DNA of 5,024 bases. Source: Clostridiales bacterium. GTDB lineage: Bacteria; Bacillota; Clostridia; WRLR01. The notes beneath the pieces were generated by a model. The model made no database searches. It had not been told where the DNA came from and saw nothing but the letters and a program-made list of their open reading frames with translations. Position numbers and translations under genes: made by a program. Location: the NCBI GenBank assembly GCA_031263625.1, contig JAISFK010000231.1:1-5024 (forward strand). The letters run 5' to 3'. Of this stretch, positions 1-4,859 are shown piece by piece; within the stretch, counting starts at the first letter, position 1; each line of letters opens with the position of its first letter.

Positions 1-55
1 GCCGGCGCGGTTGCGGGGGCGCGGGCGGGAGTTGCTGCTATGGAGGCTTTATTGA

Positions 56-1900
56 ATGTTGAACAGATTTTTGGAACGCACCGAATTTAGCTCATACGAG
101 GACTTTGTCGCGAACTACCGGATCAGCGCGCCCGACAGCTTCAATTTCGGCTTCGACGTCGTGGACGCCTGGGCCGAGGCCGAGCCGCAGAGGCGGGCGC
201 TGCTGTGGATCGACGACGGCGGGGGCGAGAGGGACTTCACGTTTTCCGACATGCGCGCCCTGAGCAACCGCGCGGCGAACTTCTTTTCCCGCATCGGCGT
301 CGGGAAGGGCGATTTTGTCATGCTGATCCTCAAGCAGCGCTACGAATACTGGATATGCGCCGTCGCGCTGCACAAGCTCGGCGCCGTGGTCATACCAGCG
401 ACGTCGCAGCTGACGCAAAAGGACATCGCCTACCGCAACAACGCGGCGAACGTGTCGGCCATCGTCATGCTGGACGACGAGGGGCTGATGGCCGCCATGC
501 GCGGCGCGCTGCCTGAGTCGCCGACCGTCAGGAATCTCGTCGTCGCGCGCGGGGGGCCGGCGGAGCGGCGCGAATCGCCTGCCGCCGGCGGGGCGGGCGC
601 GGGAACGGGCGCAAATGGCGCAGATGGCGCGAAAGCAGGCGGGGCGGGCGCCAGCATTGGCTCGGACGGCTTGGGTGGCGCGCCTAGCGCTGGAGCGACG
701 GGCGATATGGGCGCCTGCCGCGTCTGGGACTTCCACTCCGAAGTGCAAAAGAGCGCGGACGCGTTCGAGCGCCCCTCCGGAAGCGCGGCGAGCGGGCTGT
801 CCGACTATTTTCTCATGTACTTCACGTCCGGCACGACGGGCATGCCCAAGATGGTCATGCACGACTACTCGTACCCGCTGGGCCACATCACGACGGCCAA
901 GTACTGGCAGCGCGTCGCGGACGGCGGCCTGCACATGACCGTGTCGGATTCCGGCTGGGCGAAGTTCGGCTGGGGCAAGATATACGGGCAGTGGCTCTCC
1001 GGCGCGTCGATTTTCGCGTATGACATGGACAAGTTCGTGCCCGCCAAAATGCTCGGCGTCATGCAGAAATATTCGATTGTCACGTTCTGCGCGCCGCCGA
1101 CCATGTACCGCTTCATGATCCAGGAGGACGTCAGGAGCTACGACCTCTCGTCCATCAGGCATTTCTCGACGGCGGGCGAGCCGCTTAACCCGGAGGTCTA
1201 CAACCAGTGGAAGGCGCTGACTGGGCTCGGCATAATAGAGGGCTTCGGGCAGAGCGAGTCGCCCGTGCTGCTCGCGAATTTCGAGTGGTTCGAGCCGAGG
1301 CCCGGCTCCATGGGCAAGCCGTCGCCGCTGTACGACATCGCCGTCGTGGACGACAGCTTCAGCCCGTGCGACGAGGGCATCGAGGGTCGCCTCGTCGTCA
1401 GGGGCGTTGACAAGTTCGTGCCGCCCGGCCTGTTCAAGTTCTATTACAAGGACGAGGCGCTCACGAAAAGCGCCTGGCGCGAGGGCTGCTACAACACGGG
1501 CGACATCGCGTGGATGGACTCGGACGGCTATTACTGGTTCGTCGGCCGCGACGACGACATAATCAAATGCTCGGGCTACAGGATCGGCCCGTTCGAGGTC
1601 GAGAGCGCCCTGCTGGAGCACGCGGCGGTCGTCGAGTGCGCGGTCACGGCGGCGCCGGACCCGCTGCGCGGGCAGATCGTGAAGGCGACCATAGTGCTGG
1701 CGAAGGGCTTTGAGCCGTGCGACGCCCTGGCCAGGGAGCTGCAGAGCCACGTCAAGAAAGTCACGGCCCCCTACAAGTACCCGCGCATCGTGGAATTTGT
1801 GGACGAGTTGCCCAAGACCGTCGGCGGCAAGATCAAGCGCGGGCAGATCCGCGAGGAATCCAGGCAGAAGCAGGCGGGCGGGCAGCCGACGGGCGGCTAG
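56..1900 (+). CDS. AMP-forming acyl-CoA synthetase (ANL superfamily, medium-chain/acetyl-CoA synthetase-like) with a low-complexity insert
   Basis: This cytoplasmic enzyme probably activates a carboxylic acid to its acyl-CoA through an acyl-adenylate, using ATP and CoA. Visible ANL motifs, in order, are the phosphate-binding loop YFTSGTTGMPK (255-265), STAGEPLN (371-378), GFGQSES (396-402), YNTGD with the ribose-binding Asp483, the hinge region GRDDDIIKCSGYR (497-509), and the C-terminal PKTVGGKIKR with probable catalytic Lys592. The best resemblance is to the ACSM/acetyl-CoA synthetase-like branch common in Clostridia; the acyl substrate cannot be read from the sequence. At 614 residues it is longer than the roughly 550 expected, and a Gly/Ala-rich insert at about residues 165-221, before the phosphate loop, explains the excess. 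The C-terminus is also Gly-rich. The ATG is supported by GGAGG at 42-46, nine bases upstream. Its promoter is not in the window. The next + strand gene is 306 bp away and has its own likely promoter. Confidence 0.93.
   Translation: MLNRFLERTEFSSYEDFVANYRISAPDSFNFGFDVVDAWAEAEPQRRALLWIDDGGGERDFTFSDMRALSNRAANFFSRIGVGKGDFVMLILKQRYEYWICAVALHKLGAVVIPATSQLTQKDIAYRNNAANVSAIVMLDDEGLMAAMRGALPESPTVRNLVVARGGPAERRESPAAGGAGAGTGANGADGAKAGGAGASIGSDGLGGAPSAGATGDMGACRVWDFHSEVQKSADAFERPSGSAASGLSDYFLMYFTSGTTGMPKMVMHDYSYPLGHITTAKYWQRVADGGLHMTVSDSGWAKFGWGKIYGQWLSGASIFAYDMDKFVPAKMLGVMQKYSIVTFCAPPTMYRFMIQEDVRSYDLSSIRHFSTAGEPLNPEVYNQWKALTGLGIIEGFGQSESPVLLANFEWFEPRPGSMGKPSPLYDIAVVDDSFSPCDEGIEGRLVVRGVDKFVPPGLFKFYYKDEALTKSAWREGCYNTGDIAWMDSDGYYWFVGRDDDIIKCSGYRIGPFEVESALLEHAAVVECAVTAAPDPLRGQIVKATIVLAKGFEPCDALARELQSHVKKVTAPYKYPRIVEFVDELPKTVGGKIKRGQIREESRQKQAGGQPTGG
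587..718 (+). repeat. In-frame Gly/Ala-rich nonamer repeat insert inside the acyl-CoA synthetase
   Basis: The segment encodes a Gly/Ala-rich stretch (residues 178-221). Its clearest core is three contiguous 9-bp units at 608-634, GGCGCAAAT, GGCGCAGAT and GGCGCGAAA, read as Gly-Ala-Asn, Gly-Ala-Asp and Gly-Ala-Lys. Looser GGCG-rich copies lie on both sides. The unit GGCGCAGAT recurs exactly in the non-coding array at 2059-2067. The insert sits between the conserved N-terminal part (ending near LVVARGG, 161-167) and the recognisable sequence resuming at RVWDFHSEV (222-230). It is therefore probably a surface-loop expansion in the large N-terminal domain that leaves the motifs intact. Confidence 0.75.
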
Positions 1901-1991
1901 GCAGGCAGATATGCTGGCGGGCCGGCCGGGCGCTCCTGCAAACGCAACGTAAAGCGAAAGTGAATAATCTGTAAAATAGCGGCGCAGTCCA

Positions 1992-2020
1992 TTGAATTGC
2001 CGCCATGCCTTGTGTAAAAT
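1992..2020 (+). promoter_or_regulatory. Probable sigma-A-type promoter for the membrane protein gene
   Basis: TTGAAT (1992-1997, four of six matches to TTGACA) is separated by 17 bases from TAAAAT (2015-2020, five of six matches to TATAAT). The surrounding DNA is AT-richer than the genes. Transcription would start near 2027, giving a leader of about 180 nt made largely of the nonamer array. The left arm of the 2001-2044 stem-loop lies upstream of that start, so only read-through RNA from the acyl-CoA synthetase gene could form the full stem. Confidence 0.5.
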
Positions 2021-2044
2021 AAAGGTTATGCGCAGGGCATGGCG
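2001..2044 (+). promoter_or_regulatory. 16-bp imperfect stem-loop downstream of the acyl-CoA synthetase gene
   Basis: Arm 2001-2016 pairs with 2029-2044. The outer nine pairs (CGCCATGCC with GGCATGGCG) are perfect and the inner seven include three T-G positions. These pair as G-U in + strand RNA but would be A-C mismatches in - strand RNA, so the fold favours the + transcript. The 12-base loop is AT-rich. No T-tract follows, so it is not a canonical terminator. It could be a processing or attenuating structure for read-through RNA. Confidence 0.45.
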
Positions 2045-2130
2045 CGGGTGGCGCAAGCGGCGCAGATGACGCAAGTGGCGCGAGTGGCGCGGGTGGCGCA
2101 TACAGCGCAGATGGCGCAGCTGGCGCGGGT
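2041..2130 (+). repeat. Ten-copy degenerate 9-bp tandem repeat array (GGCGC-R-N-N-Y)
   Basis: Ten uninterrupted 9-bp units fill exactly 90 bp with no length drift. GGCGCGGGT occurs three times (2041, 2086, 2122), with GGCGCAAGC, GGCGCAGAT, GACGCAAGT, GGCGCGAGT, GGCGCATAC, AGCGCAGAT and GGCGCAGCT between them. Position 6 is always a purine and position 9 always a pyrimidine, as if the units were Gly-Ala-X codons. That frame is closed by TAA at 2020-2022 and has no start codon before the array, so it is not translated as such. The same units occur in phase inside both flanking genes. Confidence 0.85.
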
Positions 2131-2143
2131 TCGCCGCGCCAGC
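2119..2143 (+). promoter_or_regulatory. Perfect 10-bp GC hairpin in the leader of the membrane protein gene
   Basis: GCTGGCGCGG (2119-2128) and CCGCGCCAGC (2134-2143) pair perfectly around the 5-base loop GTTCG. The left arm uses the last repeat unit of the nonamer array and the right arm the sequence just after it. It lies about 63 bases before the GTG start and no T-tract follows. A role in transcript stability, pausing or attenuation is possible but unproven. Confidence 0.5.
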
Positions 2144-2170
2144 CTAGCCAAGCCAGCCTATGCCAGCCCG
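2138..2170 (+). repeat. Short AGCC-rich direct repeats
   Basis: GCCAGCCTA occurs at 2138-2146 and 2152-2160, followed by the variant GCCAGCCCG at 2162-2170. Spacing is irregular (14 then 10 bases). This looks like a second, unrelated low-complexity patch joined to the nonamer array. No operator-like symmetry was recognised. Confidence 0.45.
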
Positions 2171-2206
2171 TCAGCCAATGAATGAAGCCGAGAGGCCCGT
2201 GACGCC

Positions 2207-3187
2207 GTGAAAAAGAAGCGCGCCGACGAAAACGTCGTATACAAAACTGAAGAAATGCTGAAGCAGGAGGCCCTCAAAAGGGTCGCGGAGGAAGCGCGGA
2301 TCGAGGCGGCGCAGCCGCCGCTGTCGCCGAAGCGGAAAAAGTGGGACAACTATTGGTATCATTACAAGTGGCACACAATAGGCGGGGCCGCTTTGGCCGT
2401 CCTCGTCATTTATTTCGTCCAGAGCGTCGTGTTTCAGGTCAAGCCGGACATCACGATAGTGTTCGCGTCGTCCGCGTATGTGCCGCAGGAGTCGATTGAC
2501 GCGCTGTGCGCGGCCGTCGAGAGCGGGATCTCCGATCGCAACGGCGACGGCAAGGTGCTGGTGCAGGCGGATTTCACGTACCTCCCGACCGTGCCCGGCG
2601 CCGACGTCCAGGGCGCGGATGGCGCGGGTGGAGCGGATGCCGCAGGTGGCGCGGATAGCGCGGATGCCGCAGACGGCGCCGGAAGCGGCTCGGCCGGCGA
2701 TCAGGCGTGGGCCGGGGCGGAAGCGGGCGCCGGAGCGGCGGCGGGAACAGGGGCGGAAGCGGAGGCGGACATCTTTGCGGGCGGCATGGCCGCCGACCCG
2801 CAGATGGAGCAGGCCAGCATCATGAAGCTGATGGCGGTCACGGCGGCCGGCGCCGATCCGCTGTACCTCGTGGACGACGCGCTGTACAACTATTTCGCCC
2901 GCATGGCGGCGCCGACCGAATACGACGGGGAAGGGCAGCCCCTGCCGTCCGACGGCGGCGACATCGAACAGTATTCGATGTTCGAGCCTCTGGACGGCGT
3001 CGCGGGCGCCAGCGGCCCGCTGGGCGACCGGCTGCCGCTGGAGGCCACTTCGCTTTTCGGCGAGCCGGGGTGCGAGCAGCTGGGCGGGTTTTCGTTCGCG
3101 CTGCGCCCGCCGTCCAACGGCAAGGACGAAACCGTGAGCTACCAGAGCTTTTGCCTGGAAATGCTCAAATCGGTCGCGACGGGCTAG
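2207..3187 (+). CDS. Single-pass membrane protein of unknown function (clostridial type) with a Gly/Ala/Asp repeat insert
   Basis: Function is not recognised. The 326-residue product begins with a charged cytoplasmic segment (1-45), then a Trp/Tyr/His-rich stretch KKWDNYWYHYKWHT (44-57) just before one hydrophobic membrane helix (about 57-76). The remaining 250 residues are probably extracytoplasmic. This architecture is common in clostridial proteins of unknown function. The outer domain holds an EF-hand-like DRNGDG loop (110-115), a possible Ca2+ site, and later blocks such as DPLYLVDDALYNYF (217-230). Between them, residues 136-190 are a Gly/Ala/Asp/Glu-rich insert. GTG at 2207 is the only usable start after the in-frame TGA at 2183-2185. 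GAGG at 2192-2195 is a weak ribosome site, 11 bases away. A promoter at 1992-2020 probably drives the gene. It converges with fabI. Confidence 0.8.
   Translation: MKKKRADENVVYKTEEMLKQEALKRVAEEARIEAAQPPLSPKRKKWDNYWYHYKWHTIGGAALAVLVIYFVQSVVFQVKPDITIVFASSAYVPQESIDALCAAVESGISDRNGDGKVLVQADFTYLPTVPGADVQGADGAGGADAAGGADSADAADGAGSGSAGDQAWAGAEAGAGAAAGTGAEAEADIFAGGMAADPQMEQASIMKLMAVTAAGADPLYLVDDALYNYFARMAAPTEYDGEGQPLPSDGGDIEQYSMFEPLDGVAGASGPLGDRLPLEATSLFGEPGCEQLGGFSFALRPPSNGKDETVSYQSFCLEMLKSVATG
2612..2692 (+). repeat. Nine-unit in-frame nonamer repeat inside the membrane protein gene
   Basis: Nine 9-bp units in register encode Gly/Ser/Ala-Ala-X triplets at residues 136-162. They start GGCGCGGAT, GGCGCGGGT, GGAGCGGAT, GCCGCAGGT and GGCGCGGAT, and decay towards 2692. 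GGCGCGGGT matches three units of the non-coding array at 2041-2130. A less regular Ala/Gly/Glu-rich stretch continues to about 2775. It interrupts the outer domain after FTYLPTVPG (123-131) and looks like a loop expansion. Confidence 0.8.
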
Positions 3188-3276
3188 GGCTTTGGGCGCC
3201 AGCCTTGCCTAACCACGCAATCGCCATCATGCCTGTGGCAAAAACGCCTGGGCCCGAACCGCGCCCCCTGGCCCGA

Positions 3277-3296
3277 TGCGCCGCGCTTGAGGCGCA
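3277..3296. other. Small inverted repeat in the convergent intergenic region
   Basis: TGCGCC (3277-3282) and GGCGCA (3291-3296) form a perfect 6-bp stem around an 8-base spacer. It lies 90 bp after the membrane protein stop codon and just before the larger hairpin at 3304-3341. On its own it is weak, and it may be a chance product of high GC content. Confidence 0.3.
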
Positions 3297-3303
3297 CGGC
3301 TCG

Positions 3304-3341
3304 TTGGATGTCGGCTTGCCGCGCGGCCTGCCGGCATCCAA
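3304..3341. terminator. Strong hairpin between convergent genes, possible bidirectional terminator
   Basis: TTGGATGTCGGC (3304-3315) pairs with GCCGGCATCCAA (3330-3341) as a 12-bp stem with a single T-G position. The 14-base loop contains the self-complementary GCCGCGCGGC (3318-3327), which could extend the structure. It lies between the stops of the membrane protein (3187) and fabI (3380), where a shared terminator is expected. No T-tract follows on either strand, so classical intrinsic termination is uncertain. The rest of 3188-3379 shows nothing recognisable. Confidence 0.5.
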
Positions 3342-3379
3342 TTCATGCTATTCGGGGCCGCATTTGCGCCGCATGCTTT

Positions 3380-4249
3380 TTAGCCCATCGTGCTGTAGCC
3401 GCAGTCAACGTAATGCACCTCGCCCGTCACGGCGGACGACAGCCCGCTCAGGAGGTACAGGGCGGCGCCGCCGACCTCGTCCGCGCCCACGTTGCGCCGC
3501 AGCGGCGCCTTTTCCTCCACGACGCCCAAAATGCCGGAAAAGTCCTTCACGGCTTTCGACGATATGGTTTTTATGGGGCCGGACGATATCGCGTTGACGC
3601 GGATCCGCTTCGGGCCGAGGCTGTGCGCCAGATATCTGACGCTCGCCTCCAGGGCGGCCTTCGCGACGCCCATGACGTTGTAGTTCGGAAATACGCGCTG
3701 CGAGCCCATGTACGTCAGCGTCACGATGGAGCCGCCGTCGGGCATGAGCTCGGCCGCCTTCCTCGAAACGTATATCAGCGAGTACGCGCTGATGTCCAGC
3801 GCGTGCGCGAAGCCGTCCCGCGACGTCAGCAGAAAGTCGTTGTGTATGTCCTCGCTTCGCGCGTGGGCCACCGCGTGGACCACGCCGTCAATCGTCCCCC
3901 AGCGCCGCCCCAGCTCGCAAAACACGGCGTCTATGGCGGCGTCGCTGCCCGCGTCGCACTCCAGCGTCAAAAAATCGGCGCCGCCCTGCGGGCTCCCGCC
4001 GTCAACCCGGCCGTTGCCGGCGCCCTTCCGGCCATCGCCGTCCCGGCCGCTGTTGTCGCCATCCCGGCCGCCGCCCTCCGCGAGGGACATGACAAGGCTC
4101 TCCATCCCGTCCTTTTCGCGCTCCCCCTGATACGTGAACGCAAGCCGCGCGCCCTCATCATGCAGCTTTTTCGCTATGCCCCAGGCAATGCTCCACTTGT
4201 TCCGCAAGCCCATGATCAGTATCTTCTTGCCCTCTGCCAAGCCTTCCAT
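3380..4249 (-). CDS. fabI: Enoyl-[acyl-carrier-protein] reductase (NADH), FabI, with a Gly/Arg/Asp-rich insert
   Basis: FabI reduces the trans-2-enoyl-ACP double bond with NAD(P)H, the last step of each type II fatty acid elongation cycle, in the cytoplasm. It belongs to the short-chain dehydrogenase/reductase superfamily. Diagnostic sequence includes the dinucleotide-binding start GLRNKWSIAWGIA (14-26), AFTYQGE (37-43), HAVAHA (125-130), and the active-site block TYMGSQRVFPNYNVMGVAK. There Tyr180, Tyr190 and Lys197 correspond to the FabI Tyr/Tyr/Lys set. RVNAISSGPIKT (217-228) and the C-terminal GEVHYVDCGYS follow. The 289 residues exceed the usual 255-262 because of an insert at 59-90, in a loop before the conserved FLTLECDA. 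The core looks intact and probably active. The ATG is preceded by AAGAGGG (4260-4266, - strand), ten bases away. No clear promoter or FapR/FabT-type operator was seen upstream. Confidence 0.95.
   Translation of the reverse strand: MEGLAEGKKILIMGLRNKWSIAWGIAKKLHDEGARLAFTYQGEREKDGMESLVMSLAEGGGRDGDNSGRDGDGRKGAGNGRVDGGSPQGGADFLTLECDAGSDAAIDAVFCELGRRWGTIDGVVHAVAHARSEDIHNDFLLTSRDGFAHALDISAYSLIYVSRKAAELMPDGGSIVTLTYMGSQRVFPNYNVMGVAKAALEASVRYLAHSLGPKRIRVNAISSGPIKTISSKAVKDFSGILGVVEEKAPLRRNVGADEVGGAALYLLSGLSSAVTGEVHYVDCGYSTMG
3980..4075 (-). repeat. In-frame Gly/Arg/Asp-rich repeat insert inside fabI
   Basis: On the coding strand, residues 59-90 contain four GGCCGG units (GGCCGGGAT, GGCCGGGAC, GGCCGGAAG, GGCCGGGTT) separated by other GGC-starting codons, giving a repeated GRDGD. 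Typical FabI proteins, such as the E. coli enzyme, pass directly from this helix end to the strand that follows, so the block is an insertion. The unit resembles the GGCGCGGAT nonamer elsewhere in the window but is a different version and is less regular. Confidence 0.7.
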
Positions 4250-4355
4250 CCCTAAATAACCCTCTTTTCTGTTTCTTTACTATCCGTTCGCAAATTCCTG
4301 TCTGTATAGCCGACGCCAACGGCGGCGTTCACAGGGTTCGGGAACGCGCCACTAA

Positions 4356-4397
4356 GCGAGCGAGCAGACCGAGTGTGTATCGGTCTGCCATGCTCGC
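4356..4397. promoter_or_regulatory. Large interrupted palindrome upstream of fabI
   Basis: The inner arms CAGACCGA (4365-4372) and TCGGTCTG (4380-4387) pair perfectly around a 7-base loop. The outer arms GCGAGC (4356-4361) and GCTCGC (4392-4397) pair across an internal loop of three and four bases. No T-tract follows on either strand, so an intrinsic terminator is unlikely. A folded RNA element or a protein-binding palindrome are both possible. Confidence 0.5.
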
Positions 4398-4403
4398 GGG
4401 TTA

Positions 4404-4428
4404 CGCAAACGTAGAAAATGCTTATGCG
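4404..4428. other. Imperfect hairpin after the VOC gene
   Basis: CGCAAACGTA (4404-4413) and TGCTTATGCG (4419-4428) pair at eight of ten positions, including one G-T pair, around the 5-base loop GAAAA. On the - strand it lies about 20-45 bases beyond the VOC stop codon, so it could help terminate that transcript. The T-tract needed for a classical terminator is missing apart from the TTTTC of the loop itself. Confidence 0.3.
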
Positions 4429-4449
4429 AAGATCGCTCACGGTGGTTCC

Positions 4450-4824
4450 CTATATCGCAATCCACCAGAATACACCAAATTTATCCACAATGTCTGTACA
4501 GAAGGCGCTCCAAGGGCGGGAACCTAAGTGAAGAACTTTCCCTCCCTCACACAGCACTTCATATGCGTTTCGGACAGCTTCCTCTGTACCCATCTCATTG
4601 ACATTAAACGCCATTGTTTGCCAAGCTTGTCCTCTTGTGCGCTCGCAGTCGGCAGGCGCTTCACTAACGCACATAAAAAACTGTCCATTTGCCGATAGTT
4701 CGCAATGCTCATAGGTGTTTTCCGCTGACTTAATCTGAAAAGTTATTTCAGCGCCAAATGCTTTGCAATACATTTCGACCGCTTCAACGCTACCCCTTAC
4801 ATACACTTGCGAGCCTATTTTCAT
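4450..4824 (-). CDS. VOC superfamily (PhnB-like / glyoxalase-bleomycin resistance fold) protein
   Basis: This small cytoplasmic protein of 124 residues has the vicinal-oxygen-chelate fold signature of the PhnB-like branch. It starts MKIGSQVYVRGSVEAVEMYCKAFGAE, the usual first strand-helix unit, and has a middle block YEHCELSANGQFFMCVSEAP. It ends RPWSAFCTDIVDKFGVFWWIAI, where the Asp-Lys-Phe-Gly-Val-Trp-like close is typical of the family. The members' reactions are varied or unknown, so none is assigned. The ATG at 4824-4822 is chosen because GGAAGG (4839-4834, - strand) lies nine bases upstream. The longer open frame to 4935 adds an Arg-rich tail unlike the family and overlaps the upstream gene. 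Base composition is clearly AT-richer than its neighbours, suggesting transfer from a lower-GC relative. The YhfC-like gene ends 35 bp upstream, so the two may share a transcript. Confidence 0.87.
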   Translation of the reverse strand: MKIGSQVYVRGSVEAVEMYCKAFGAEITFQIKSAENTYEHCELSANGQFFMCVSEAPADCERTRGQAWQTMAFNVNEMGTEEAVRNAYEVLCEGGKVLHLGSRPWSAFCTDIVDKFGVFWWIAI

Positions 4825-4833
4825 AAACACTTT

Positions 4834-4839
4834 CCTTCC
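4834..4839 (-). promoter_or_regulatory. Ribosome binding site fixing the VOC start
   Basis: On the - strand GGAAGG, followed by AAAG, lies nine bases before the ATG at 4824-4822. It is the only good Shine-Dalgarno sequence for this frame and argues against the longer open frame that runs to 4935. Confidence 0.65.
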
Positions 4840-4859
4840 GCCAATAAATTCTCTACAGT

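Larger units (their letters stand above)
1901..2206. other. 306-bp intergenic region between the two + strand genes
   Basis: No convincing protein gene is present. From left to right the region holds a GC-rich stretch with a GGCCGGCC palindrome (about 1920-1930) and an AT-richer stretch (about 1940-1980). Next come a probable promoter (1992-2020), a long stem-loop overlapping it (2001-2044) and a ten-unit 9-bp tandem array (2041-2130). Last are a perfect hairpin (2119-2143) and AGCC-rich direct repeats (2138-2170). No T-tract terminator follows the acyl-CoA synthetase gene, so read-through into this region is possible. Confidence 0.7.
4250..4449. other. Structured intergenic region between the VOC gene and fabI
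   Basis: This 200-bp region separates two same-strand genes and holds no convincing gene. It is AT-richer than the genes around fabI. Beyond the hairpins listed separately, ACGCC (4313-4317) and GGCGT (4324-4328) form a 5-bp stem. The segment 4267-4310 has low GC and no obvious structure. A 62-codon - strand frame (4440-4252) is open through it but lacks coding character. The region could be a fabI leader, a terminator zone for the VOC gene, or a dispersed non-coding repeat. Confidence 0.5.

Noticed and set aside
1..90. Possible end of an upstream + strand gene: one frame stops at TGA 53-55, abutting the ATG at 56, and another runs to TAG at 88-90.
   Set aside because: Too few residues are visible in either frame to recognise a protein, and the GC-rich sequence keeps both frames open by chance.
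92..2101. Long - strand open frame of 669 codons opposite the acyl-CoA synthetase.
   Set aside because: It is the antisense shadow of a GC-rich gene. It begins in the nonamer array with Arg/His-rich repeats, has no family-like sequence, and the + strand protein has clear conserved motifs.
2041..2130. CRISPR array or phage attachment site.
   Set aside because: The units are contiguous 9-bp repeats with no spacers, and no cas gene, integrase or tRNA is nearby.
587..2692. Inteins, introns or programmed ribosome bypassing to remove the inserts.
   Set aside because: The inserts are in frame, free of stop codons, short and low-complexity. No splicing motifs are visible, so removal is neither needed nor supported.
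2707..3597. + strand open frame of 296 codons overlapping the membrane protein and the end of fabI.
   Set aside because: The translation is Arg/Gly-rich with no recognisable domain and overlaps two better-supported genes. It is open because of high GC content.
3287..4255. + strand open frame of 322 codons opposite fabI.
   Set aside because: It is the antisense shadow of fabI. The - strand product carries the full set of FabI active-site residues.
4250..4330. Promoter or FapR/FabT-type operator for fabI.
   Set aside because: No -35/-10 pair with acceptable spacing and no known fatty-acid regulator palindrome could be found by eye on the - strand.
4252..4440. 62-codon - strand frame between the VOC gene and fabI.
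   Set aside because: It starts at GTG without a good ribosome site, runs through several inverted repeats and shows no recognisable protein sequence. A structured non-coding region is more likely.
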